A stretch of DNA of 5,692 nucleotides from Candidatus Aminicenantota bacterium (GCA_030620255.1 JAUXFB010000107.1:1-5692); one strand, 5' to 3'. Counted from the stretch's first letter, positions 1 to 5,692 are shown. Notes: a model not told the origin generated them from the sequence alone. Made by a program: numbers and translations.

Positions 1-299
1 AGTTATTTACATTATTGTTAGTTGTCATTATGATTGGTTCCTTCACAACTTCTATTTATTCACAGGAAGAGGTTAAAACTATTTCTGGAATAGTAAAAGC
101 AGTTGATGTAAAAAACAATTCCATAACTGTAAATGAAGATGGTACTAAGATTGACCTCAATTTTACTGTTACTGAAGAAACCATAATTAAAAAGGGAGAT
201 AAAAAGATTGAATTAGCAGATTTACAAGAAAATGATGCTGTGGATGTTAAATTTATTGACAGCACAGAAGTAAAATTTATTATTGTTAAAACAAAGTAA
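1..299 (+). CDS. Small exported protein with DUF5666-like beta domain (5' end missing)
   Basis: The reading frame is open from the left edge (first full codon at 3) to the TAA at 297-299, so the true start is probably upstream; the TTG at 15 is only the first possible start inside the window. The visible N-terminus is a hydrophobic stretch (LFTLLLVVIMIG) followed by polar residues ending YSQEE. This looks like a Sec signal peptide with signal-peptidase I cleavage near TSIYS/QEE; there is no lipobox Cys, so it is probably not a lipoprotein. The mature part of about 75 residues has the pattern SGIVKAVD, then SITV, then FTVTEETIIKKG, then LADLQENDAVDVKF. This matches the short OB-like beta barrel of DUF5666-type proteins (G-x-V-x-x-V-D, TVT-x-x-T, DL-x-x-x-D-x-V). 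Its function is unknown and it likely acts in the periplasm or at the cell surface. The terminator at 352-405 separates it from the pyr genes. The fold assignment rests on motif memory and is moderate; the gene itself is likely. Confidence 0.72.
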   Translation, partial: LFTLLLVVIMIGSFTTSIYSQEEVKTISGIVKAVDVKNNSITVNEDGTKIDLNFTVTEETIIKKGDKKIELADLQENDAVDVKFIDSTEVKFIIVKTK

Positions 300-351
300 A
301 TAAAACTAACCTGAGTATATCTAATATATCATTCTATACTTCCTTAGTGTG

Positions 352-405
352 GCATCTCGTTGGACGCAATTTGTTACAAAGAGCATCCAACGAGGTGCTT
401 TTTTT
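352..405 (+). terminator. Strong intrinsic terminator downstream of the small exported-protein gene
   Basis: A 13-bp stem pairs GCATCTCGTTGGA (352-364) with TCCAACGAGGTGC (386-398), with one G-U pair, and is followed by seven T (399-405). The 21-nt loop can itself pair TTTG (370-373) with CAAA (377-380). The stem is much richer in G+C than its surroundings. The sequence left of the stem is not A-rich, so a T-tract on the - strand is missing and the element should work only rightward. It lies 53 nt after the stop of the upstream gene and should insulate the pyr genes. Its right arm can also fold alone into a smaller hairpin, reported as a finding. Confidence 0.88.
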
Positions 406-519
406 ATAAATAAAATAATCCAAATTATCTAAGATCAAAAATAAAAACTTAACATCATTTAATATCATTCAATTATGTGAATCTTTCAATCAACTCATTT
501 TTATCAAACAATTTCTACA

Positions 520-563
520 TTATCAGGAAAATTATTGACAAATATAACCTAAAATGCTATTTA
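520..563 (+). promoter_or_regulatory. Candidate sigma70-type promoter(s) for the pyr operon
   Basis: Two overlapping candidates precede pyrR. One has a perfect -35 TTGACA (535-540), a 17-nt spacer and a weak -10 TATTTA (558-563), helped by an extended TG at 555-556; its start point would be near 570. The other has TTATCA (520-525), a 17-nt spacer and a good TATAAC (543-548), with a start near 555. Either gives a leader of only about 20-35 nt before the pyrR ATG. These are consensus matches by eye; AT-rich DNA produces chance matches, but the exact TTGACA at this position is persuasive. The preceding stretch (406-519) is AT-rich and shows no other recognisable element. Confidence 0.6.
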
Positions 564-582
564 TTTGATTTAGTAAATCGGA
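564..582 (+). promoter_or_regulatory. Small dyad / hairpin abutting the pyrR ribosome-binding site
   Basis: GATTTAGTAAATC (567-579) is an inverted repeat with perfect 6-nt arms around a single G. As RNA it would form a 5-bp stem with a 3-nt loop, extendable by U566-G580, U565-G581 and U564-A582. The extension takes in the first bases of the pyrR Shine-Dalgarno GGAGG (580-584), which sits 5 nt before the ATG. As DNA it lies across or just downstream of the predicted start point, where an operator could lie. It contains no PyrR binding-loop consensus. In AT-rich DNA such a short palindrome may be chance, so function is only inferred. Confidence 0.35.
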
Positions 583-589
583 GGCATTA

Positions 590-1141
590 ATGGAGGAAAA
601 AATAAAAGCTAAAATAATGGATGGAGAAAAAATGAAGAGAACATTTTCAAGAATTGCAATGGAAATTCTTGAAAAAAATAAGAGCGCAGAGAAATTGGCT
701 TTAATTGGAATTCAAACAAAAGGAGTCTATGTAGCAAAAAGAATTAAGAGTTTAATAAAAGAGATGGAAGGAATTGATTTACCTTTAGGAATTTTAGACA
801 TTACACTTTTTAGAGATGACCTTCATAAACAGGAACAACCACCTTTAATTAAAAAAACAGAAATAAATTTTTCAGTTGAAGACAATGATATCATTTTAAT
901 TGATGATGTAATATTTACTGGAAGAACAATTAGAGCTGCAATGGATTCCATTTTTGAACTTGGAAGGCCTGCGAGTATACAATTAGCAGTTTTTATTGAC
1001 AGAGGTCATAGAGAATTACCAATATGTCCAGATTTCAAAGGTAAATATGTTCCAACATCAAGAAGAGAGAGGGTAAATGTAATGTTAAAAGAAATAGAAA
1101 AAAAAGATCAAGTATTGATTATGGAACCTGAGAGGTTTTAA
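590..1141 (+). CDS. pyrR: PyrR: pyr operon regulator / uracil phosphoribosyltransferase
   Basis: PyrR proteins are cytoplasmic type I phosphoribosyltransferase-fold proteins. They bind pyr mRNA in response to UMP/UTP versus PRPP, and many also make UMP from uracil and PRPP. At 183 aa this is the usual length (about 180). Visible family blocks are IGIQTKGVYVAKR (39-51), LDITLFRDDL (69-78), the PRPP-binding motif IILIDDVIFTGRT (101-113), GRPASIQLAVFIDRGHRELPI (125-145, in two overlapping parts) and PTSRRERVNV (155-164). The order and wording closely follow Bacillus-type PyrR, including the DRGHRELPI signature that separates PyrR from plain Upp enzymes. The ATG at 590 has GGAGG (580-584) five nt upstream, and the N-terminal length fits the family. 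Its stop is followed directly by the pyrB ATG. No classical antiterminator/terminator lies between the predicted promoter and the start codon, so the mode of regulation is open. Confidence 0.96.
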   Translation: MEEKIKAKIMDGEKMKRTFSRIAMEILEKNKSAEKLALIGIQTKGVYVAKRIKSLIKEMEGIDLPLGILDITLFRDDLHKQEQPPLIKKTEINFSVEDNDIILIDDVIFTGRTIRAAMDSIFELGRPASIQLAVFIDRGHRELPICPDFKGKYVPTSRRERVNVMLKEIEKKDQVLIMEPERF

Positions 1142-2086
1142 ATGAAAGAAACAATTTTTAAACAAAAACATCTATTAAGTATTGAAGATTTAAGCCCTGA
1201 AGAAATTGATTTGATCCTTGAAATTGCAGAATCCTTTGTTGAAGTTTCAACAAGAAATATAAAAAAATTCCCGGCTTTAAAAGGTAAAACAGTTGTGAAC
1301 CTTTTCTTTGAAAGTTCAACAAGAACACGAAGTTCATTTGAAATAGCTGCAAAGAGATTAAGCGCAGATTTGATAAATTTTAGCGCTTCAATTTCCAGCC
1401 TTAAAAAGGGTGAGTCATTAAGAGACACAGTTTTAACTTTAGAAGCAATGAACCCCCATATAATCGTAATAAGACACTCTGCTTCAGGTTCTCCAAAATA
1501 CCTCACAACATTTGCTCGTTCATCTATAATAAATGCCGGGGATGGTTTTCATGAACATCCAACTCAAGCCTTACTTGATGCATTAACAATAAAGCAAAAA
1601 TTCAAGACTTTAAGAGGCTTAAAAATCTCAATAATTGGAGACATACTCCATTCAAGAGTTGCTCGTTCAAACATAATTCTTCATCACAAAATGGGAAATG
1701 AAATTTCATTAATAGGGCCTCCATCATTAGTTCCAAAAGAATTCGAACAAATGGGAGCAAAAGTTTATTATGACCTGAAAGAGGGTGTAAAAAATTCTGA
1801 TATTGTTATGATGTTAAGAGTACAGGAAGAAAGAGGGGGAGGAAATTACTTCCCATCAATAAGAGAATACAGAAAGTTATTTGAGATAAACCAGGAAACA
1901 TTTTCCCTTGCAAAAGAATCTGCAATACTAATGCATCCAGGTCCCCTTAATAGAGATGTGGAAATAGAAACATCTCTTGCTGATTCGGATAAATCAGTGA
2001 TCTTACAACAGGTAACAAATGGTATTGCAGTTAGAATGGCTGTTTTATATCTGTTAAAAGGAGAAAGAAATGAAATTATTAATTAA
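1142..2086 (+). CDS. pyrB: Aspartate carbamoyltransferase catalytic subunit
   Basis: This cytoplasmic enzyme condenses carbamoyl phosphate with L-aspartate to N-carbamoyl-L-aspartate, the committed step of UMP synthesis. The 314-aa length is typical for the catalytic chain. The carbamoyl-phosphate loop is FFESSTRTRSSFE (55-67, core S59-T60-R61-T62-R63). KKGES (88-92) supplies the mobile-loop lysine (K89, matching E. coli Lys84). HEHPTQALLD (137-146) holds the catalytic His (H139, matching His134), and GDILHSRVARS (166-176) follows. RVQEE (226-230) carries the aspartate-binding Arg and Gln, and HPGPLNRDVEI (265-275) is the C-terminal signature. All expected active-site residues are present. 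The ATG starts immediately after the pyrR TAA; its Shine-Dalgarno GAGG (1132-1135) lies inside the end of pyrR, implying translational coupling. The last 17 nt overlap pyrC. No pyrI regulatory-chain gene is in the window, so control probably comes from PyrR and not from an E. coli-type allosteric holoenzyme. Confidence 0.97.
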   Translation: MKETIFKQKHLLSIEDLSPEEIDLILEIAESFVEVSTRNIKKFPALKGKTVVNLFFESSTRTRSSFEIAAKRLSADLINFSASISSLKKGESLRDTVLTLEAMNPHIIVIRHSASGSPKYLTTFARSSIINAGDGFHEHPTQALLDALTIKQKFKTLRGLKISIIGDILHSRVARSNIILHHKMGNEISLIGPPSLVPKEFEQMGAKVYYDLKEGVKNSDIVMMLRVQEERGGGNYFPSIREYRKLFEINQETFSLAKESAILMHPGPLNRDVEIETSLADSDKSVILQQVTNGIAVRMAVLYLLKGERNEIIN

Positions 2087-3353
2087 AAATGGACGTTTAA
2101 TTGACCCTGCAACAGGAACAGACAATACATATGACATTTTAATTGATAATAAAAAGATAAAAGAGATCTCATCATTAATAAAAAAGACTCCATCAATAAA
2201 AACAATAGATGCTGGTGGACTTGTTATTAGCCCAGGATTTATTGATATGCATGTACATTTAAGAGAACCTGGCTTTGAGAATAAAGAAACAATTGAGACT
2301 GGTTCTAAAGCTGCTGCCCATGGAGGATTTACTTCTATTGCATGCATGGCAAACACATCACCTGTAAATGATAATAGAACTGTTACTGAATATATTATTG
2401 CAAGATCAAAACAAGCTGGAATTGTAAACATTTTCCCAATTGCAGCAATTTCAATGAATCTTGAAGGTAAAAATATAACCCAAATGGATGATCTTGTTGA
2501 AGGAGGTGCAGTTGGTTTTTCAGATGATGGAAGATGTGTGATGAGCGCTGATTTGATAAGAAAATCACTTGAATACACAAAAATGCTTGATGTACCAATA
2601 ATAGAACATCCTGAAGACCATTCAATTTCAGGTGACGGACAGGTAAATGAAGGATTCATCTCATATAAGTATGGATTAAGAGGAATCTTAAATGCAGCAG
2701 AAGAAGTAATTGTAGCAAGAGATATCATACTTCAAGAAAGAATCAAATCAAAACTACATCTTGCTCATATTTCTACTTTTGGCTCCATTGATCTTATAAA
2801 AAACGCAAAAAAGAAAAAAATCAAAGTTACTGCTGATGCAACTCCTCATCACCTTCTTTTAAACGAAGAACTTATAACAACATATAATACAGTTTATAAA
2901 GTTAAACCTCCATTAAGAACCGAACAAGATAGGCTCGCATTGATAAGAGGACTCCAGGATGGAACAATAGACTGTATTATTTCTGATCACGCTCCTCACA
3001 CAAGAGATGAAAAGGATAAAGAATTTGAATTTGCACCATTTGGTGTGATTGGATTGGAAACATCTTTCTCTGTAATATATGACAGACTTGTAAGGTCTAA
3101 AACTATAAATTTGAAAAAATTGATAGAATTGTTCTCAACAAATCCTGCAAAAATCCTTAATCTAAAAACCAGAGGAATGGTAAAACCAGGACTTCCTGCT
3201 GATTTAACAATACTAAATCTAAATAAACGATTTGAAATACATGAAAATAATTTTTTATCTAAAGCCAACAACTCTCCATTTATAGGCTGGAAAGGCCAAG
3301 GAGTTATTGAATATACAATAGTTAATGGAAAGATTGCTTATAAGAGATCTTAA
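2070..3353 (+). CDS. pyrC: Dihydroorotase, class I
   Basis: This amidohydrolase-family zinc enzyme reversibly cyclises N-carbamoyl-aspartate to dihydroorotate, the third step of UMP synthesis. The 427-aa length matches class I enzymes (Bacillus/Aquifex type) and not the shorter E. coli class II. Metal and catalytic positions are intact: HVHLREPG (61-68, H61 and H63 zinc ligands, R65 substrate), MANTSP (93-98), SDDG (151-154, D153), H180 in IIEH, H233 in HLAHIS, and SDHAPHT (305-311, D306). The numbering coincides almost exactly with A. aeolicus PyrC as I recall it. FAPFGVIGLET (321-331) and the C-terminal GLPADLTIL (374-382) are family features. The ATG lies inside the 3' end of pyrB, with GGAG (2060-2063) six nt upstream, so translation is probably coupled to pyrB. 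The overlap suggests coordinated production; class I enzymes sometimes form complexes with PyrB, which is inference here. A catalytically dead DHOase-like subunit is unlikely because every ligand is present. Confidence 0.97.
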   Translation: MKLLIKNGRLIDPATGTDNTYDILIDNKKIKEISSLIKKTPSIKTIDAGGLVISPGFIDMHVHLREPGFENKETIETGSKAAAHGGFTSIACMANTSPVNDNRTVTEYIIARSKQAGIVNIFPIAAISMNLEGKNITQMDDLVEGGAVGFSDDGRCVMSADLIRKSLEYTKMLDVPIIEHPEDHSISGDGQVNEGFISYKYGLRGILNAAEEVIVARDIILQERIKSKLHLAHISTFGSIDLIKNAKKKKIKVTADATPHHLLLNEELITTYNTVYKVKPPLRTEQDRLALIRGLQDGTIDCIISDHAPHTRDEKDKEFEFAPFGVIGLETSFSVIYDRLVRSKTINLKKLIELFSTNPAKILNLKTRGMVKPGLPADLTILNLNKRFEIHENNFLSKANNSPFIGWKGQGVIEYTIVNGKIAYKRS

Positions 3354-3406
3354 TTTAATCTATAAAAAGATCATAGAGTATCTGTTTTATTATAAAGGAA
3401 GATTTT

Positions 3407-4729
3407 ATGACTGAAACAAATAGAGTTTATCCATTTTTTCACCCTGCAGCAAAAGGATTTAGATTCACAATCCTTGCTTTTGTAAGCATGCTCACCTTAG
3501 GAACATATTTTGCCTATGATATTGTTGCAGGTATTGCTGACAGTTTAATGAAAAATATGGGAGCAAGTGAAAGCAACATTGGAGCTATGTACAGCATGTA
3601 CAGTGTTGCTGCTATTATTGCTGTTTTTGTAGCTGGATTCCTGATTGATATTCTTGGTACAAGAAAGGCAAGCATGATTTTCTCAATTACTGTTGTAATT
3701 GGAGCTGCTATTGTGGCGTTCTCTGCATCTATAAACAATCTCACAATACTATACATTGGAAGATTTATTTTCGGAGCTGGATCTGAGCCATTAGTTGTGG
3801 CTCAAAGTTCAATTCTAGCCAGATGGTTTAAAGGAAAAGAATTGGCTCTTTCATTTGGAATAGCTCTTACTGTTAGTAGGCTTGGTACTCTATTTGCTCT
3901 AAATACAGGCGAACTTATATCAACAAACTATGGTGGGCCATTTTATGCTCTTTTAGCAGCCATGTTCATGTGCATTCTTTCACTTCTTGCAAATATAGTA
4001 TATGTTGGTATGGATAGAAAAGGAGAGAGAATACTTAACTTAAAAAAAGTTGCTTCTGAAGATAAGGTTGTTTTAAAAGATATAAAATATTTTAAATCAA
4101 GTTTCTGGTATGTCACAATACTGTGTGTTACATTTTATTCTGCAATTTTTCCATTTACTGCATTATCATTAAAATTCTTTAATGAAAAATGGGGGGTTCC
4201 TCTTGTTATTGAAAATGCAGGCGGGTTTTTGTATAAAATATTTGAAAATTTCTTACATATGTTCAATACTGCTGGAGGTATTGCATCAATAATTATTTTT
4301 ACTTCAATGATGTTTGCACCATTTGCTGGAAAATTTGTTGACAAAATAGGAAAACGAGCAACTTTAATGATATTCGGATCATTGCTCATGATTCCAAGCC
4401 ATTTATTAATGGGCATTACCAAAATGTACCCTGTAATACCAATGATCTGCTTAGGAGCAGCCTTTGTTCTTGTACCAGCATCAATGTGGCCTTCAATTCC
4501 CCTGGTTGTTAAAAAAGGGAGGGCTGGTACTGCATTTGGTGTGATGACTGCTATTCAAAATATTGGTTTGATGATATTTCCAATATTGAATGGAAAATTA
4601 AGAATGTTAACAGGCTCATACGCAGCAAGTCAGATAATGTTCGCCTCACTTGGTGTAATAGGTTTAATATTTGCTATTCTCTTAAGGAGAGCTGATAAAA
4701 AAACAGGAAGTACTTTGGAAAAACCTTAA
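3407..4729 (+). CDS. MFS transporter resembling the MFSD1 (dipeptide transporter) group
   Basis: This 440-aa inner-membrane protein has about 12 hydrophobic segments (roughly 20-45, 58-80, 88-108, 112-135, 146-166, 177-200, 233-256, 288-310, 317-337, 342-365, 375-396 and 405-427), with a polar cytoplasmic linker at about 201-231. MFS motif A appears after TM2 (GFLIDILGTRK, 77-87) and again in the C-terminal half (GKFVDKIGKR, 308-317), so both lobes are complete. YFAYD (34-38), GRFIFGAGSEPLVVAQ (118-133), WFKGKELALSFG (140-151), FYSAIFPF (243-250), MWPSIPLVV (360-368) and GTAFGVMTAIQNIGL (374-388) closely recall the corresponding blocks of animal MFSD1, a lysosomal dipeptide uniporter. The ATG at 3407 has AAAGGAAG (3394-3401) upstream. 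The gene follows pyrC by 53 nt and precedes coaX by 18 nt. Substrate is unknown: family resemblance suggests small peptides, while the context could suggest a nucleobase, orotate or pantothenate-related compound. Confidence 0.85.
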   Translation: MTETNRVYPFFHPAAKGFRFTILAFVSMLTLGTYFAYDIVAGIADSLMKNMGASESNIGAMYSMYSVAAIIAVFVAGFLIDILGTRKASMIFSITVVIGAAIVAFSASINNLTILYIGRFIFGAGSEPLVVAQSSILARWFKGKELALSFGIALTVSRLGTLFALNTGELISTNYGGPFYALLAAMFMCILSLLANIVYVGMDRKGERILNLKKVASEDKVVLKDIKYFKSSFWYVTILCVTFYSAIFPFTALSLKFFNEKWGVPLVIENAGGFLYKIFENFLHMFNTAGGIASIIIFTSMMFAPFAGKFVDKIGKRATLMIFGSLLMIPSHLLMGITKMYPVIPMICLGAAFVLVPASMWPSIPLVVKKGRAGTAFGVMTAIQNIGLMIFPILNGKLRMLTGSYAASQIMFASLGVIGLIFAILLRRADKKTGSTLEKP

Positions 4730-4747
4730 AATATTAAGGAGATAACA

Positions 4748-5497
4748 ATGCTATTAACAATTGATGTAGGAAATACATGTACAGGAGCTGCAGTTTTTGA
4801 TAAAAAAAATATTATTTTTAAAAATAAGCTTTCAACTCCTATTGAAATTTCCGAAAGATTCCTGAAAAACCTGATAAAATCTGAATACAGAGATAAAATA
4901 AATAATATTATTATCTCCTCTGTTGTTCCTCTTATAGACAAATCTCTATCAATATCTATTGAAAAGTTATTTGAAAAGAGAGCCTTTTTTATAGATTTTA
5001 AAACAGACACAGGAATAAAATTAAAAATAGACAATCCTGAGGAGATGGGAGCAGACAGAATTGCAGGCTCAGTTGGAGCTCTTCATTTCTTTAAACCCCC
5101 TTTTATTATAATTGATTCAGGAACTGCAACAACATTTGATATAATTAATGAAAATTATGAATATATTGGAGGTTCAATATTCCCGGGAATTGATATTTCA
5201 ATTAAAAGCCTTGCAAATAATACTGCCAAATTGAATAAAATAAATTTTAAAATCCCTGATTCTATTATTGGAACAAACACAGAAAAGAGTATAAAAGCTG
5301 GAATATTTTACAGTTATATCGGAGGTTTGAGTTTTATGATAGATGAATATAAAAAGATTATTGGAAATAAAGCAAAGGTTATTGTTACAGGTGGATTGAT
5401 AAAATACTTTAAACATAGAATTAAAGAAATCGATCTATATGAACCAGACCTGATATATTATGGGCTAAATATAATAAATGAAAGGATATCGAAATAA
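4748..5497 (+). CDS. coaX: Type III pantothenate kinase
   Basis: CoaX phosphorylates pantothenate to 4'-phosphopantothenate with ATP, the first step of CoA synthesis, in the cytoplasm. It belongs to the ASKHA (actin/hexokinase) superfamily and differs from CoaA in being insensitive to CoA feedback. The 249-aa length is typical (about 245-260). Visible motifs are the phosphate loop LTIDVGNT (3-10, D6), GADRIAG (101-107, catalytic D103), IIDSGTATTFD (121-131, D123), GGSIFPGIDIS (141-151), GTNTEKSIKAGI (175-186) and the adenosine-site VIVTGG (211-216). Core residues look intact. The ATG at 4748 has an excellent AAGGAG (4736-4741) six nt upstream and follows the transporter stop by 18 nt, so it is most likely co-transcribed with it. 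coaX often lies beside birA; birA is not seen here. A pantothenate kinase next to pyrimidine genes may only reflect operon packing. Confidence 0.95.
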   Translation: MLLTIDVGNTCTGAAVFDKKNIIFKNKLSTPIEISERFLKNLIKSEYRDKINNIIISSVVPLIDKSLSISIEKLFEKRAFFIDFKTDTGIKLKIDNPEEMGADRIAGSVGALHFFKPPFIIIDSGTATTFDIINENYEYIGGSIFPGIDISIKSLANNTAKLNKINFKIPDSIIGTNTEKSIKAGIFYSYIGGLSFMIDEYKKIIGNKAKVIVTGGLIKYFKHRIKEIDLYEPDLIYYGLNIINERISK

Positions 5498-5520
5498 TAA
5501 TGCCTCTAACTCTATCCTTT
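5481..5520. repeat. 8-bp inverted repeat spanning the coaX stop codon
   Basis: AAAGGATA (5481-5488) and TATCCTTT (5513-5520) are perfect inverted arms separated by 24 nt, extendable by a G-U pair (5480/5521). The stem is weak and is followed by AAATG, not a T-tract, so it does not look like a standard terminator. In RNA it would cover the only purine-rich, Shine-Dalgarno-like sequence upstream of the next ORF. Chance is possible at this base composition. Confidence 0.35.
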
Positions 5521-5523
5521 TAA

Positions 5524-5692
5524 ATGTCTAAACCAAATATTTTAAATTCAAAACCCAAAATAAGTGATTATGATTTTATAATAAAGATCATTCAATTCCT
5601 TGAATCAAAATTTGGCATAAGTTTCTTTATTACAACAATGGATTTTGATGTCCTCTATTTATGGTGGGAAAAGAGGATTCCGTTTAAAATTA
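5524..5692 (+). CDS. Start of an unrecognised protein (3' end missing)
   Basis: An open frame runs from ATG 5524 through the right edge, giving 56 visible codons with no stop. It begins MSKPNILNSKPKISDYDFII and ends LYLWWEKRIPFKI. The composition (I/F/D/K-rich, AT-rich codons) matches the neighbouring genes, and it lies 26 nt after coaX on the same strand, so it may belong to the same operon. The pattern of a D-Y/W-hydrophobic segment followed by W-W/E-K-R/G-I-P resembles a recurring N-terminal motif in uncharacterised bacterial proteins (x-IPxxVVLR-type), but I cannot name a family. The start is uncertain: there is no good Shine-Dalgarno close by, and a TAA in the same frame sits directly before the ATG. 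No function can be assigned. Confidence 0.6.
   Translation, partial: MSKPNILNSKPKISDYDFIIKIIQFLESKFGISFFITTMDFDVLYLWWEKRIPFKI

Noticed and set aside
450..475. Imperfect short repeats (ATCATTT / ATCATTC) upstream of the pyr promoter as operator sites
   Set aside because: They are only 6-7 nt, imperfect and AT-rich, with no regular helical spacing to the promoter; chance explains them.
1098..1105. Run of eight A near the end of pyrR (also A8 at 4802-4809 in coaX and A-rich runs near 2806-2820 in pyrC) as possible programmed slippage sites
   Set aside because: All three frames continue correctly through the runs to family-typical ends, and such lysine-coding tracts are common in AT-rich genes; no stimulatory structure was seen.
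1138..1506. - strand ORF (122 aa) opposite pyrB
   Set aside because: It lies wholly within the well-supported pyrB coding region on the other strand, with no family motifs and no supporting promoter seen.
2054..2728. Long - strand ORF (224 aa) opposite pyrC and the pyrB end
   Set aside because: It is antisense to two certain genes, has a serine/isoleucine-rich low-complexity translation typical of antisense frames in AT-rich coding DNA, and has no recognisable motif.
3354..3406. Possible terminator or promoter between pyrC and the transporter
   Set aside because: Only a trivial 5-bp inverted repeat is present, without a T-tract, and no convincing -35/-10 pair; it looks like a transcribed spacer with a Shine-Dalgarno.
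4191..4196. Run of six G in the transporter gene as a phase-variation tract
   Set aside because: It is short, encodes Trp-Gly in frame, and the reading frame is intact; it is well below the length usual for phase-variable tracts.
4726..5034. - strand ORF (102 aa) opposite coaX
   Set aside because: It is a shadow of the conserved N-terminal half of coaX; its translation shows no domain signal.

Overview
The window comes from an AT-rich bacterial chromosome, roughly one third G+C by eye. Genes are closely packed on the + strand and most have good Shine-Dalgarno sequences. The proteins are ordinary bacterial families (PyrR, PyrB, class I PyrC, type III pantothenate kinase), plus a small exported protein at the left edge. 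A phylum cannot be assigned with confidence. Nothing points to phage, plasmid or insertion-sequence origin.

Layout: (1) 1-299 is the 3' part of a gene for a small exported protein with a DUF5666-like beta domain, cut by the window edge. (2) 300-589 is intergenic. It holds a strong intrinsic terminator (352-405), an AT-rich stretch with nothing recognisable (about 406-519), then a promoter region (520-563) and a small dyad next to the pyrR ribosome-binding site (564-582). (3) 590-5497 is a run of five co-oriented genes: pyrR, pyrB, pyrC, an MFS transporter and coaX. Junctions are tight: 0 nt between pyrR and pyrB, a 17-nt overlap between pyrB and pyrC, then gaps of 53 and 18 nt. No terminator is visible inside the run, so it is probably one operon. 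(4) 5524-5692 is the start of an unrecognised ORF that leaves the window.

How the genes fit together: PyrB and PyrC catalyse steps two and three of de novo UMP synthesis (carbamoyl phosphate + aspartate to carbamoyl-aspartate, then to dihydroorotate). PyrR senses UMP/UTP and PRPP and normally represses such operons. The remaining pyrimidine genes (carAB, pyrD, pyrE, pyrF) and a PyrI regulatory subunit are not here. CoaX phosphorylates pantothenate, the first step of CoA synthesis from pantothenate. The transporter between pyrC and coaX resembles eukaryotic MFSD1, as recalled from memory and not searched; its substrate here is unknown.

Most of the window is conventional metabolism. The points worth a second look are the MFSD1-like transporter and its company, a pyrR leader too short for classical PyrR attenuation, a PyrR-binding-loop-like motif inside the upstream terminator, and the small ORF arrangement after coaX. 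I do not see clear evidence of a new multi-gene system.
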